The notes: generated by a model from the sequence alone, not told the origin. A DNA stretch of 64,000 nucleotides from Microseira wollei NIES-4236 (GCF_020521235.1 NZ_BLAY01000006.1:1-64000); one strand, 5' to 3'. Shown: positions 36,222-45,525, counted from the first letter of the stretch. Translations and numbers: made by a program.

Positions 36222-37928
36222 ATGTTAGAAGGATGGATTCAAATAGCAATAACTTTGCTGATTGTTGTGGCAATAACGCCTGTGTTTGGCGGGTATATGG
36301 CGCGGGTGTATTTAGGTGAAAAAACCTTGATTGACCCGATTGCCAATTTTTTAGAACGGGCAATATTTAGATTAAGCGGGATTGCTAGAAAAGAAGATAT
36401 GACGGGTTGGCAGTACGCCAGAGCCGTTATTTACAGCAATTTAGTCATGGCAGGGTTTATTTTCCTGATTTTTAGCTTGCAGGGAGTACTGCCATTTAAC
36501 CCAACAAGGTTAAGTTCCCCGACTTGGGATACAAATTTACATGCGGCGATTTCGTTCGTTACTAATACGAATCAGCAGCATTATTCTGGGGAAACTACCT
36601 ACAGTTATTTGAGCCAGTTTGCTGCATTAGGATTCATGATGTTTACATCAGCGGCAACGGGATTGGCGGTGGGAATCGCATTTATTCGCGGATTGACGGG
36701 TAGACCGTTGGGGAACTTTTATGTGGATTTAATCAAATCGATTACGCGAATTTTACTGCCGATTAGTATAGTTGGCGCGATTGTTTTAATCGCCTTGGGA
36801 GTGCCGGAAACATTAGCGGGGCCGGTGGTAGTGCCGACATTGGAAAATGGGGGGGTACAGCAGGCGATCGCGCGCGGTCCCGTTGCCCATTTTGAAATCA
36901 TCAAAGAATTAGGAGAAAACGGCGGCGGCTTTTTCGCGATTAACTCCGCCCACCCCTTTGAAAACCCCAACGCCGCGACCAATTTAATCGAAATTGTCAG
37001 CATGATTGCGATTCCCTCATCGTTGATTTACACCTTCGGCATCATAGCCAACAACCGCAAACAAGCCTGGTTAATTTACGGCATGGTGATGGCAATTTTT
37101 ATCCTATTTATTATCATCGCCGCCACAGGCGAATACCAAGGAAACCCAGCCATCAACACCCTACTAGGAACGACCGCACCCAACTTAGAAGGAAAAGAAG
37201 TCAGATTTGGCTGGGCAGAATCCGCCTTATATGCCGTAACTACCACAGGCACAATGACCGGCGCAGTTAACAGTATGCACGATTCCTTCATGCCCCCAGG
37301 CGGCTTCGTCACCCTCGCCAACATGTTCTTACAAATAGTTTGGGGCGGACAAGGAACCGGAACCGCTTATCTTTTTGCCTACCTAATATTGGCAGTCTTC
37401 ATCACCGGATTAATGGTAGGTAGAACCCCAGAATTCTTAGGACGAAAAATCGAAAAAAGAGAAGTAGTCCTCGCCAGCTTCTTAATCCTGCTAGTTCATC
37501 CCATCGCCATATTAATTCCTGGAGCGATCGCCATGACCTTCCCCACCGATTTCAACGGCATCACCAACCCCGGGTATCACGGACTCGCCCAAGTCATTTA
37601 CGAATACGCCTCTGCCGCAGCCAACAACGGTTCGGGCTTTGAAGGACTAGCAGACAGCCAACCCGCACCAGGTGCCTTGTGGTGGAACCTCAGTACCAGC
37701 TTCAGCCTACTAGCCGGACGCTACATCCCCGTCACTTCTCTGTTATTACTAGCAGATAGCATGTCCCGCAAACAACCAGTCCCCATGACAGTCGGCACAT
37801 TGCGAACCGACACCAAACTCTTCATCGGCGTCACCGCAGGCATCATATTAATCCTCGGTGCCCTCACCTTCTTCCCCATCCTCGCACTAGGACCAATAGC
37901 CGAAGCCTTCCAAATTGCTAATGGCTAA
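36222..37928 (+). CDS. kdpA: KdpA, potassium-transporting ATPase channel subunit
   Basis: A 568-residue KdpA, the potassium-selective subunit of the high-affinity KdpFABC pump. Multiple transmembrane helices and the selectivity-loop motifs are present: [49 protein letters not shown] and [17 protein letters not shown]. The C-terminus ends FQIANG and the TAA stop is provided by a GCTAATG repeat array that begins in the last codons. The normal terminal residues may have been replaced, but the last helix is intact. Confidence 0.96.
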   Translation: MLEGWIQIAITLLIVVAITPVFGGYMARVYLGEKTLIDPIANFLERAIFRLSGIARKEDMTGWQYARAVIYSNLVMAGFIFLIFSLQGVLPFNPTRLSSPTWDTNLHAAISFVTNTNQQHYSGETTYSYLSQFAALGFMMFTSAATGLAVGIAFIRGLTGRPLGNFYVDLIKSITRILLPISIVGAIVLIALGVPETLAGPVVVPTLENGGVQQAIARGPVAHFEIIKELGENGGGFFAINSAHPFENPNAATNLIEIVSMIAIPSSLIYTFGIIANNRKQAWLIYGMVMAIFILFIIIAATGEYQGNPAINTLLGTTAPNLEGKEVRFGWAESALYAVTTTGTMTGAVNSMHDSFMPPGGFVTLANMFLQIVWGGQGTGTAYLFAYLILAVFITGLMVGRTPEFLGRKIEKREVVLASFLILLVHPIAILIPGAIAMTFPTDFNGITNPGYHGLAQVIYEYASAAANNGSGFEGLADSQPAPGALWWNLSTSFSLLAGRYIPVTSLLLLADSMSRKQPVPMTVGTLRTDTKLFIGVTAGIILILGALTFFPILALGPIAEAFQIANG

Positions 37929-38293
37929 TGGCTAATGGTTAATGGCTAATGGCTAATGGTTAATGGTTAATGGCTAATGGCTAATGGTTAATGGCTAATG
38001 GCTAATGGCTAATGGCTAATGGCTAATGGCTAATGGCTAATGGCTAATGGCTAATGGCTAATGGCTAATGGTTAATGGCTAATGGCTAATGGCTAATGGC
38101 TAATGTCAGGGAAAATGCTATATTACGAGCTTCTAGCAATCAGCAATCAGCAATTAGCAATTAGCAATTAGCAATTAGCAATTAGCAATCAGCAATCAGC
38201 AATCAGCAATTAGCAATTAGCCATTAGCAATCAGCAATCAGCAATCAGCAATTAGCAATTAGCAATTAGCAATTAGCAATTAGCAATTAGCTA
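37914..38293. repeat. two-armed heptamer array with conserved core, in the kdp operon
   Basis: The left arm (37914-38105) is about 27 copies of TAATGGC/TTAATGG. The core (38106-38134) begins TCAGGGAAAATGCTATATTA. The right arm (38135-38293) is about 22 copies of AATTAGC/AATCAGC. The arms have opposite polarity and could form a large cruciform or RNA hairpin. Cores of the same type occur at 16157 and, inverted, at 50858. Confidence 0.9.
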
Positions 38294-38650
38294 ATGACCG
38301 ATGGAATTAAGGTAGGCGTTGAGTTTAGGGGATAGTTCATCAACGATTAGGGTAATCCGCTTGCTCTGTTCTTGGGTTAATAGATTTCTTCTGTAGGCAC
38401 GTCTTAACCAGTTGATGGTTTCGTATAAAGAACCCCTTGCTATTTTGATGAAACGACGATTGTCTTGGAAGTTATATCGACCTTCTCCTTCTGCAATATT
38501 GGCACAGACACTATCGGCAGCCCTAACAATTTGCTTCCCAATAGTCTCTTTGGTGAAATAGTCCCATTCCTTAACAACGTGCCAAATCTCATCAGCTAGT
38601 TTTTCAGACAGTTTGTAAACGTCCAGTTTCTCAAAGCTAGGTTTTCCCAT
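38291..38650 (-). CDS. four-helix bundle protein (23S rRNA IVP family)
   Basis: A 119-residue four-helix bundle protein of the S23/IVP family. LDVYKLSEKLADEIWHVV, GKQIVRAADSVCANIAEGEG, FIKIARGSLYETINWLRRA and SKRITLIVDELSPKLNAYL mark the four helices. Function is not established; members occur near or inside rRNA and in mobile contexts. The ATG at 38650 begins the conserved domain. It lies antisense between kdpA and kdpB, flanked by heptamer arrays, and its stop TAG comes from the array. This suggests it was inserted with or through the repeats. Confidence 0.85.
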   Translation of the reverse strand: MGKPSFEKLDVYKLSEKLADEIWHVVKEWDYFTKETIGKQIVRAADSVCANIAEGEGRYNFQDNRRFIKIARGSLYETINWLRRAYRRNLLTQEQSKRITLIVDELSPKLNAYLNSIGH

Positions 38651-38716
38651 AAGTCTCCCACTTCTTCCTATCACCTAGTCTTCCCCCAGCCAGCCTCACC
38701 TTAACCATCAGCCAAG

Positions 38717-38779
38717 AGCAATTAGCAATGAGCAATGAGCAATTAGCAATGAGCAATTAGCAATTAGCAATTAGCAATC
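38717..38779. repeat. AATTAGC/AATGAGC heptamers before kdpB
   Basis: Tandem AGCAATTAGCAATGAG units run to the base before the kdpB ATG region. Any ribosome-binding site for kdpB would have to lie within the repeats; no strong one is visible. Confidence 0.75.
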
Positions 38780-38780
38780 T

Positions 38781-40850
38781 ATGTCCAAACCCATCAAAAT
38801 ACCCAGCGGTCGTCGCGACACCCGCAAACACACACCCAAAGCCAACATGGCAGGACTCTACCAAAGAGCCATCCGGGACGCCTTCCGCAAACTCGACCCC
38901 CGCATCGCCGTCAGAAACCCAGTCATGTTCATCGTCTGGGTAGGAACAATCATCACCGCCTTAGTCACCATCGACCCCAACTTATTCGGCACCGTACAAG
39001 GCGAAAACCAACGACTCCTCAACGGACTAATCACCCTCATCCTCTTCTTTACCGTCCTATTCGCCAACTTTGCCGAAGCCGTCGCCGAAGGACGAGGGAA
39101 AGCGCAAGCTGACACCCTGCGGTCAACTCGTTCCGATACCCTCGCGCGTAAAATGCTCCCCGATGGCTCAATTCAACAAGTCAGTTCCACCACCCTGCGT
39201 CGCGGCGATCAAGTCAAAGTCATCGCAGGCGATATGATTCCCGCCGATGGGGAAGTAATTTCCGGAGTCGCCTCCGTCGATGAATCTGCCATTACCGGGG
39301 AATCTGCCCCCGTTTTGAAGCAACCCGGAACCGATATCGCCAGTTCCGTCACCGGGGGTACTCGGATTGTATCCGACGAGTTGGTAATTAAAATTACCGC
39401 CGATCCAGGTCAAGGCTTCATTGACCGCATGATATCCCTCGTAGAAGGGGCAGCGCGCAGCAAAACTCCCAACGAAATCGCCCTCACCGTCTTGCTGGCA
39501 GTTTTGACCCAAGTCTTTTTAATCGTCGTCGCCACTACGCCGCCCCTAGCAAATTACGTCAATACACCAACAACGATCGCTATCCTCATATCCCTCCTCG
39601 TCGCCCTCATTCCCACCACCATCGGCGGTTTGCTCAGCGCCATCGGCATCGCCGGGATGGACAGAGTGGCGCAATTCAACGTCATTGCCACCTCCGGGCG
39701 CGCGGTGGAAGCTTGCGGCGATATCAATACCCTGGTTTTGGATAAAACCGGCACGATTACTTTGGGCAATCGCTTAGCAGATGAATTCATTCCTGTCAAG
39801 GGTCATACGGTAGAAGAAGTCGCGAAAGTAGCCTTAGCTGCCAGCGTGTTTGACGAAACGCCGGAAGGACGGTCTATCGTGGCATTAGCCGAGCGGCTGC
39901 GCGCCAGCGTCGATTTTGACCGCAACCGCGCCGAAGGGGTGGAATTTTCGGCTAAAACCCGCATGAGCGGCACAAATTTACCCGATGGTAGGGAAGTGCG
40001 GAAAGGCGCGGTGGATGCGATTAAGGGCTTTGTGCGTTCCCGCAGCGGTCAAGTCCCCAAGGACCTCGATGCCGCCTACGAACGAGTTTCTAAGTTAGGA
40101 GGCACACCTTTAGCCGTTTGTCAAGATAGGGAAATCTACGGCGTCATTTACCTAAAAGATATCGTCAAACCCGGTTTGCGCGAGCGGTTCGACCAACTGC
40201 GCCGCATGGGGGTCAAAACCATTATGCTGACGGGAGACAACCGCATCACCGCTTCGGTGATAGCCAAAGAAGCAGGGGTGGACGACTTCATCGCCGAAGC
40301 GACGCCGGAAGACAAAATAGAAGTCATTCGTAGCGAACAATCTCAGGGGAAGCTAGTCGCCATGACGGGGGACGGGACAAACGACGCCCCAGCGCTAGCG
40401 CAAGCGAATGTGGGACTGGCGATGAACTCGGGGACGCAAGCAGCGAAAGAAGCGGCGAATATGGTGGACTTGGATTCCGACCCGACTAAATTAATCGATT
40501 TGGTGACAATTGGCAAGCAATTGTTAATTACGCGGGGTGCTTTAACTACTTTTTCCATCGCCAACGATATCGCCAAATATTTCGCGATTATCCCAACAAT
40601 TTTCTCCGCTGCTGGGATTGGTGCGCTGAATATTATGGGATTAAAAAGTCCGCAATCTGCGATTCTTTCGGCTTTGATTTACAACGCTTTGATTATTCCG
40701 GCGCTGATTCCCTTAGCACTGACAGGGGTGAAATTCCGTCCCCTGACTGCGGATCAATTGCTGCGAAGAAACATTTTACTCTATGGCGTCGGCGGTGTAA
40801 TCGTTCCGTTTATTGCCATCAAATTGATTGATGTTGTCATTCCTTGGTAA
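38781..40850 (+). CDS. kdpB: KdpB, potassium-transporting P-type ATPase
   Basis: A 689-residue KdpB, the catalytic subunit of KdpFABC. The phosphorylation motif DKTGTIT has Asp321, the actuator TGES is at 172-175, the hinge [23 protein letters not shown] and the following [12 protein letters not shown] are intact. About seven transmembrane helices. It couples ATP hydrolysis to potassium import through KdpA. A repeat array and an antisense gene lie between it and kdpA, which is unusual for this operon. Confidence 0.97.
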   Translation: MSKPIKIPSGRRDTRKHTPKANMAGLYQRAIRDAFRKLDPRIAVRNPVMFIVWVGTIITALVTIDPNLFGTVQGENQRLLNGLITLILFFTVLFANFAEAVAEGRGKAQADTLRSTRSDTLARKMLPDGSIQQVSSTTLRRGDQVKVIAGDMIPADGEVISGVASVDESAITGESAPVLKQPGTDIASSVTGGTRIVSDELVIKITADPGQGFIDRMISLVEGAARSKTPNEIALTVLLAVLTQVFLIVVATTPPLANYVNTPTTIAILISLLVALIPTTIGGLLSAIGIAGMDRVAQFNVIATSGRAVEACGDINTLVLDKTGTITLGNRLADEFIPVKGHTVEEVAKVALAASVFDETPEGRSIVALAERLRASVDFDRNRAEGVEFSAKTRMSGTNLPDGREVRKGAVDAIKGFVRSRSGQVPKDLDAAYERVSKLGGTPLAVCQDREIYGVIYLKDIVKPGLRERFDQLRRMGVKTIMLTGDNRITASVIAKEAGVDDFIAEATPEDKIEVIRSEQSQGKLVAMTGDGTNDAPALAQANVGLAMNSGTQAAKEAANMVDLDSDPTKLIDLVTIGKQLLITRGALTTFSIANDIAKYFAIIPTIFSAAGIGALNIMGLKSPQSAILSALIYNALIIPALIPLALTGVKFRPLTADQLLRRNILLYGVGGVIVPFIAIKLIDVVIPW

Positions 40851-40860
40851 TGCCCTACTA

Positions 40861-40895
40861 CCCAATTAGCAATTAGCAATTAGCAATTAGCAATT
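40861..40895. repeat. AATTAGC heptamers between kdpB and the kdpF-like gene
   Basis: About five AATTAGC units end directly at the ATG of the kdpF-like gene. Confidence 0.75.
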
Positions 40896-41273
40896 ATGAG
40901 CCAAATTCACATGCAATCGCATCTCACATCAAATCCGCTTTTATCAACCCTAAAATCCCTCACCCTGAAGGGTGGGGCTACACAAACAAAGACCGCCTGC
41001 GCGGTCTTTAAGAATAAAGAAGGTAATCAATCCGGATTTGGGATTGTACCTGAAACAATTTCTGACATTTGGGGCGAATGGCGGCGTCAAAAGCTACCCT
41101 TGTATTTATTCCTGTTACTGTGTTTTAACCTCGTCGTTGCACCTGCGGTTTTTGCAGCGGGAGGGGAGACACTTTCGCGCACCCAGTCATATGCGCTGGG
41201 ACTTTTGGGAATTGTGACAGTGGCGCTTTCGATTTATTTATTCGTCGTCATGTTTCAACCAGAGCGATTTTAA
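40896..41273 (+). CDS. kdpF: KdpF-like subunit with a repeat-bearing N-terminal extension
   Basis: A 125-residue protein. The last 26 residues (LGLLGIVTVALSIYLFVVMF, then QPERF) match KdpF, the small stabilising subunit of KdpFABC. They are preceded by another hydrophobic segment (LPLYLFLLLCFNLVVAPAVFA, about 69-89) and a longer cytoplasmic or periplasmic N-terminus. Codons 22-40 are encoded by a two-hairpin interspersed repeat (40959-41009) in frame. Cyanobacterial KdpF proteins are often longer than the 29 residues of E. coli, but the repeat-derived part is probably local. It lies between kdpB and kdpC. Confidence 0.8.
   Translation: MSQIHMQSHLTSNPLLSTLKSLTLKGGATQTKTACAVFKNKEGNQSGFGIVPETISDIWGEWRRQKLPLYLFLLLCFNLVVAPAVFAAGGETLSRTQSYALGLLGIVTVALSIYLFVVMFQPERF
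40959..41009. repeat. two-hairpin element inside the kdpF-like gene
   Basis: CACCC/GGGTG (40961-40974) and AAAGACCGC/GCGGTCTTT (40988-41009) hairpins joined by GCTACACAAACAAAG, the same linker as in the element at 9930-10087. It keeps the reading frame open. Confidence 0.8.
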
Positions 41274-41275
41274 AC

Positions 41276-41436
41276 TGCTAATGGCTAATGGCTAATGGCT
41301 AATGGCTAATGGCTAATAGCTAATAGCTAAGAATAAAGTTATTATCTCTCCTGACCAATCAGCAATTAGCAATTAGCAATTAACAAGCAATTAGCAATTA
41401 GCAATTAGCAATTAGCAATTACCAATTACCAATCAA
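41276..41436. repeat. two-armed heptamer array between the kdpF-like gene and kdpC
   Basis: Left GCTAATG units to about 41330, a centre GAATAAAGTTATTATCTCTC (from 41331), then AATTAGC units to 41434. The architecture matches 37914-38293 but the centre is more diverged. Confidence 0.8.
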
Positions 41437-41438
41437 CT

Positions 41439-42050
41439 ATGATTTTTATTCGCGAGTTAGTCAAAGCAATTCGAGTTACCCTGGTTCTATGGGTATTGGT
41501 GGCGATTATTTATCCCTTGACAATGGTCGCGATTGGACAGTTAATTTTTCCCTACCAAGCCAATGGAAGTTTGATTAAAAACGCCCAGGGACAAGTTGTA
41601 GGTTCGGCTTTAATCGGTCAACCTTTTACCTCCGATCGCTATTTTAACAGCCGTCCCAGCACGACCAACTACAGTACAGCAAATCCGAAAAATGATGCAG
41701 CGGGAGTGCTGAGAACGGGGGTTTCGGGTACGAGTAATTTAGCACCGAGTAACCCAGCATTGTTAGAGAGAATTAAAGGTCAAGATTTAACCAGATTGCA
41801 AAAAGCAGGGATTCAACCGACGGCAGATTTAGTTTATACATCTGGATCTAGCCTCGATCCTCATATTACAAAAGAAGCAGCGATCGCGCAGATAACCAGA
41901 GTGGCGCAAGCAAGAGGTTTAGAACCAAATCAACTGGAAAGATTAATCAGGCAAAATACCGATGGCAGATTTTTGGGTATTTTTGGCGAACCTGGAGTGA
42001 ACGTTCTGAAATTAAATTTGGCTTTGGATGCGTTAAATCCTACAAACTAG
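41439..42050 (+). CDS. kdpC: KdpC, potassium-transporting ATPase subunit
   Basis: A 203-residue KdpC. A single N-terminal transmembrane helix (residues 12-35) leads into a soluble periplasmic domain with GSALIGQPFTSDRYFNSRPS, SNLAPSNPALLERI and ASGLDPHI-type sequence (SGSSLDPHITKEAAIAQ). It stabilises the KdpFABC complex and may raise its ATP affinity. It closes the operon. A repeat array ends three bases before its ATG. Confidence 0.95.
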   Translation: MIFIRELVKAIRVTLVLWVLVAIIYPLTMVAIGQLIFPYQANGSLIKNAQGQVVGSALIGQPFTSDRYFNSRPSTTNYSTANPKNDAAGVLRTGVSGTSNLAPSNPALLERIKGQDLTRLQKAGIQPTADLVYTSGSSLDPHITKEAAIAQITRVAQARGLEPNQLERLIRQNTDGRFLGIFGEPGVNVLKLNLALDALNPTN

Positions 42051-42086
42051 AAAATTAGTTAATGGTAGGAACTGGAATAGACTGTT

Positions 42087-42344
42087 TTATTTGCTGAGTC
42101 GATCCAGTTCCTCGCGTAAGACTCGCCGCAGAGTTTCTTCCAATGGTTCGCGACGCTGTTGCATATATTGGCGCAGAGCATCATTAATTAATGTTTGATA
42201 ATTACCACCCCCTGCTAGGTGTATTTGTTCGCGAAACCATGCCAACACATCATCATCGAGTCGGATGGTGATGCGAGTTTTCCCCGGTGGATTTGGTTCG
42301 ATTGCTCCCCGTTTACCTTGACTAAAATCATATTCTGCTTCCAT
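42087..42344 (-). CDS. brnA: BrnA antitoxin
   Basis: An 85-residue BrnA-type antitoxin with a ribbon-helix-helix domain: TRITIRLDDDVLAWFREQI and NYQTLINDALRQYMQQRREP. BrnA binds BrnT and represses the pair's promoter. It lies three bases after the brnT frame on the same strand, the normal brnT-brnA order. The antitoxin is intact although its toxin gene has a nonsense codon. Confidence 0.88.
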   Translation of the reverse strand: MEAEYDFSQGKRGAIEPNPPGKTRITIRLDDDVLAWFREQIHLAGGGNYQTLINDALRQYMQQRREPLEETLRRVLREELDRLSK

Positions 42345-42347
42345 TGA

Positions 42348-42614
42348 CTATCCCTCTTCATACTGATTTCGCTCACGACGTGTAGCTTGGCGAGCAGAAA
42401 TTAATCGAATCTCATTACCACGCCATGTGTAGACAACAACCAGAACGCGATCAAAAGCATCCATCCCGATCGTGACAAACCGCTCCTCATCAAAACGTTC
42501 ATCTGGGATAGTAATTGCCAAATCATCTGAAAAAACAGACACCGCATCTGCAAAATCAATGCCATGTTTGCGAAGATTTGACGCTGCCTTGTCGCTATCC
42601 TACTGATACGCCAT
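42348..42614 (-). pseudogene. brnT: BrnT toxin with a nonsense codon
   Basis: Translation from the ATG at 42614 gives MAYQ, a TAG stop, then DSDKAASNLRKHGIDFADAV and the rest of a normal BrnT ribonuclease through VTIGMDAFDRVLVVVYTWRG and ISARQATRRER. BrnT proteins have Trp at the interrupted position (xWDxxK), so TGG has become TAG at 42600-42602. A shortened product could start at the GTG at 42542 but would lack the N-terminal conserved helix and the His of RKHG. The toxin is probably inactive unless the stop is read through. Confidence 0.85.
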
Positions 42615-42644
42615 GTATTTATTGTATGTACATTTGTACATTGT

Positions 42645-42711
42645 ACCTCTCCAACAAAGAATCTCCCCACAGGCGAGACGCCTACCCCACAAGAATTATT
42701 GGAGAGGTCTA
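42645..42711. repeat. 70-bp palindromic element, copy 2
   Basis: Perfect inverted ends ACCTCTCCAA (42645-42654) and TTGGAGAGGT (42699-42708) around CAGGCGAGACGCCTACCCCAC. It matches 22627-22696 in the opposite orientation. Confidence 0.8.
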
Positions 42712-42785
42712 TTGCATATTTCTCTCATTCCATCCCAATCCCAGATTAGATACGGGACAATCCTTGTGTCAGGAAAGGGGGATTA

Positions 42786-44228
42786 ATGACAAATACTAAC
42801 TTTGAACCACAGATATTACGCGATCGCTATCAGATTCAACGTCAGTTGGGACGCAATGCTGGAAGGCGTACCTTACTAGCTCAAGATTTACATACCCAGC
42901 AACTGGTTGTACTGAAAATTCTGATGTTTAACAGCGACTTCCGTTGGGACGATCTCAAACTGTTTGAACGAGAAGCCGAAACCCTCAAATCTCTATCTCA
43001 TGCCGCAATTCCCCGCTATCAAGATTACTTTGAATTAAACTTGCCCAATTGCCGAGGGTTTGTACTCGTGCAAACTTATATTGATGCCACCTCGCTGCAA
43101 GATTGGATTAAACGGGGGCGAACATTTAGCGAATCAGAGGTGAAACAAATCGCTAAAGAGTTACTGAATGTATTGATGTACTTGCACGATCGCAATCCGC
43201 CGCTGATTCATCGCGATATCAAGCCCAGCAATATTTTATTAACAAGCGATCGCACTGCCCATCAAGTGGGAAACTTATACTTAATTGATTTTGGTTCTGT
43301 TCAAACCAATGTAAGGAAAACAGGTACGATAACGATTGTCGGAACTTATGGTTACATGCCACCCGAACAATTCAGCGGACGTGCCTTTCCAGCTTCCGAT
43401 CTTTATAGTTTGGGAGCAACGTTAATTTACTTGGTGACGGGGACACATCCCGCCGATTTGTTGCAAGAAGATATGCAAATTCAGTTTGAACCTTTGACGC
43501 ATCTTTCTGCCAGCTTTGTCCAATGGCTCAAGCAAATAACACATCCAAATCGCTTGCAGCGGTTTACTTCTGCTCAACTTGCTCTGCAAGCGCTGGAGCA
43601 TCCTAATTTTCAACCCCAACTTGTTGAATCGACTACATCAACTCCTCTAACCCTGCAAAAACCCGATGGTAGCAAAATTGCTCTTCGCAAGGATACAGAA
43701 ACTCTTGAGATATATTTACCTCGATATTTACCTGGACGTAATGAGTGGGAATCAATAGGTTGTTTATTTCTCCTTTTTTTGTTCACGTTGGCTTTCTTTT
43801 TATCGGGTCACTCGTCATTCTTGTTGATCAACTTGTGTCTCTTTTTGTGGGGGACTAGCTGGCTGTGGGAATATTTTTTTGTATGGAACGTAAACCAGTA
43901 TATCCACATTGATCGAACGTCTATGAGTGCAACTCTCATCAGGTTTGGAAACGAGCGACGGGTTTTTCAGGCAAGTCGCAAAAGCCTGTACAAATTGACC
44001 TATGTGAAGCGCCTTTATCGTCGAGATTCTGAAAGTGGAATTGTAGAAGTACCGCCAGAGTTAAAGATTTGGGCAAAACAGGGTACTGAAACTAGCTCTT
44101 ACACCATTGGTAAATCTCGGAGTGCGGACAGTAAAATTGCGTTTTTTGGCTATCTGACAACGCCAGAAATCGATTGGTTGGCACAAGAATTAAGTGATTG
44201 GTTAAAGTTACCAATTACAAGAGAATAG
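42786..44228 (+). CDS. serine/threonine protein kinase, paralogue
   Basis: A 480-residue Hanks-type kinase with Lys44 (VVLKIL), Glu63 (FEREAE), Asp144 in IHRDIKPSNILL and DFG at 168-170. Hydrophobic segments at about 325-365 and a C-terminal domain ending WLAQELSDWLKLP follow. It shares the atypical glycine-loop region (RQLGRNAGRRTLL) and whole architecture with 23097-24437, so the two arose by duplication. The target is unknown. Confidence 0.92.
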   Translation: MTNTNFEPQILRDRYQIQRQLGRNAGRRTLLAQDLHTQQLVVLKILMFNSDFRWDDLKLFEREAETLKSLSHAAIPRYQDYFELNLPNCRGFVLVQTYIDATSLQDWIKRGRTFSESEVKQIAKELLNVLMYLHDRNPPLIHRDIKPSNILLTSDRTAHQVGNLYLIDFGSVQTNVRKTGTITIVGTYGYMPPEQFSGRAFPASDLYSLGATLIYLVTGTHPADLLQEDMQIQFEPLTHLSASFVQWLKQITHPNRLQRFTSAQLALQALEHPNFQPQLVESTTSTPLTLQKPDGSKIALRKDTETLEIYLPRYLPGRNEWESIGCLFLLFLFTLAFFLSGHSSFLLINLCLFLWGTSWLWEYFFVWNVNQYIHIDRTSMSATLIRFGNERRVFQASRKSLYKLTYVKRLYRRDSESGIVEVPPELKIWAKQGTETSSYTIGKSRSADSKIAFFGYLTTPEIDWLAQELSDWLKLPITRE

Positions 44229-44233
44229 GCTGA

Positions 44234-44478
44234 CATCTTGCACCAGTCTTTTTGTAGGTTGGGTTTCGTACCTCAACCCAACCTACGCGATCTTCGCAGA
44301 CTCAGATCTTGCACCTGCCTAATCACCCGCCAGGGAATCAATTCCAAAGGCTTTCAGCGAAAGTCCTCTCAAGAGGACTAAATGCTTGCTATATATAGAT
44401 TCAGTCCATTTCAATGGAATGCGCGCTACTCGCTATGGGAATTGATTCCACGGCGGGTGAATGGACTGGTGCAAGATG
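44234..44478. repeat. long palindromic element with 15-bp perfect ends
   Basis: CATCTTGCACCAGTC (44234-44248) and GACTGGTGCAAGATG (44464-44478) are perfect inverted ends. Nested inside are CACCCGCC/GGCGGGTG, GGAATCAATTCC/GGAATTGATTCC, a GTAGGTTGGGTT repeat and an AGTCCTCTCAAGAGGACT hairpin. Parts recur at 45370-45450 (CAGTCCATTTCAATGGA, CGGCGGGT). Confidence 0.8.
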
Positions 44479-44482
44479 TGAA

Positions 44483-45157
44483 CAGACTAATTTACGGAAG
44501 AAACTGGCGATCGCGTAGCTAGCCGCAAGGCAATATCGCTTCCGATGCAGCTAAAACTATCGCCAGCATTGCTACAAAGTTGTTACCAACGTTTGGCTTG
44601 GCTACCGATTAGGTGATGCGATTGAGCGGGATGCGCTTGGTGAACTACCACACACTGACCTACGGTACAGTATGGGCTTCCCAATTCATCGGGAATCGCC
44701 GCCAGAACTCCATAATTCCTTTGGTCTTACATTCCCTCCAAGGGCAGGAGTCCTGGTTCCCAAGACCCATAGCTTTTTCTTGCAACGGCTCGGCTGAGCG
44801 TTCGACTGAGCGCTCACGCCGAAGTCTTCGCCGAACGCCCTGTACCTATGAAGCTCTGGTTTTCGCTTACGGCAGTGAGGGTCAAGATCGTTCAATCATA
44901 CCATAAGAGTTGGTTCGTTTCGTTGCATCGTAGCAATTTTTCAGCAATTTACCAATAGATATGTGGTGAAAATTAGGATTTTTATATTTTTGGTAATTCA
45001 CCTTTTTTCTCGATGAATCCGCACAGGTAAATTTGCTACTTAGCGCATGGGTGAAATGGCAAAAAGGCGAAAATATGAAAATTTATATTTCTGAAATTAC
45101 GCCAAGGCGAAAATCTAAATAAAAACCTCGCGCTCGCTCACAGCCCATAATAAAATA
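44483..45157. other. gene-free region, possible TnpB-element debris
   Basis: No intact gene. A 69-codon minus-strand frame (44686-44895) ends with GTRTPALGGNVRP, which resembles the tail of some cyanobacterial TnpB proteins, and the plus strand has a GGCTCGGCTGAGCG-type inverted repeat. These could be remains of an IS605-type element. The AT-rich part from 44930 to 45150 shows nothing recognisable. Confidence 0.3.
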
Positions 45158-45362
45158 TCATTCAAATTCCTCTGGATTAATCCCAATGGCTCTTAACTGC
45201 AAGAGCCAAAAGCTCAGCGCGAAGACGTTCCTGTTCAGCACGTTGACGTTCTTGTTCGGCGCGAAGACGTTCTTGTTCGGCGCGAAGACGTTCCCCGGCT
45301 GCTATTTCTTCTATACTGGGAAATCTATGATACTGTTGGTAAATTGATCGCAGCTTCTGTTC
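45158..45362 (-). pseudogene. C-terminal remnant of a protein with RAEQER coiled-coil repeats
   Basis: The minus strand encodes FPSIEEIAAGERLRAEQERL, three further RAEQER-type units, and then, after a one-base frameshift near 45200, LRAIGINPEEFE and a stop at 45158. This tail is typical of cyanobacterial Uma2/DUF820 or Rpn-type PD-(D/E)XK proteins, but the catalytic domain is gone. A stop lies at 45363-45365 and a repeat fragment abuts the upstream side. Confidence 0.65.
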
Positions 45363-45525
45363 CTAATCTTCCAGTCCATTTCAATGGACTTTCGCTATTA
45401 GCCCTGCACTTGACTCCCCGGCGGGTTTGGACAAGGGGATTGATTCGCCAACAGCATCATTGATTAAGAGGTGGGTAAGCGGTTAGGAGCAAGATCTGAG
45501 TTGATAAACTTGCCCAGTTTCTCAA

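Noticed and set aside
37914-38293. possible CRISPR array
   Set aside because: Units are 7 bp with no unique spacers; this is a tandem heptamer repeat.
44613-44906. 97-codon plus-strand frame
   Set aside because: It lies over repeat and possible element debris, with no domain or ribosome-binding site.
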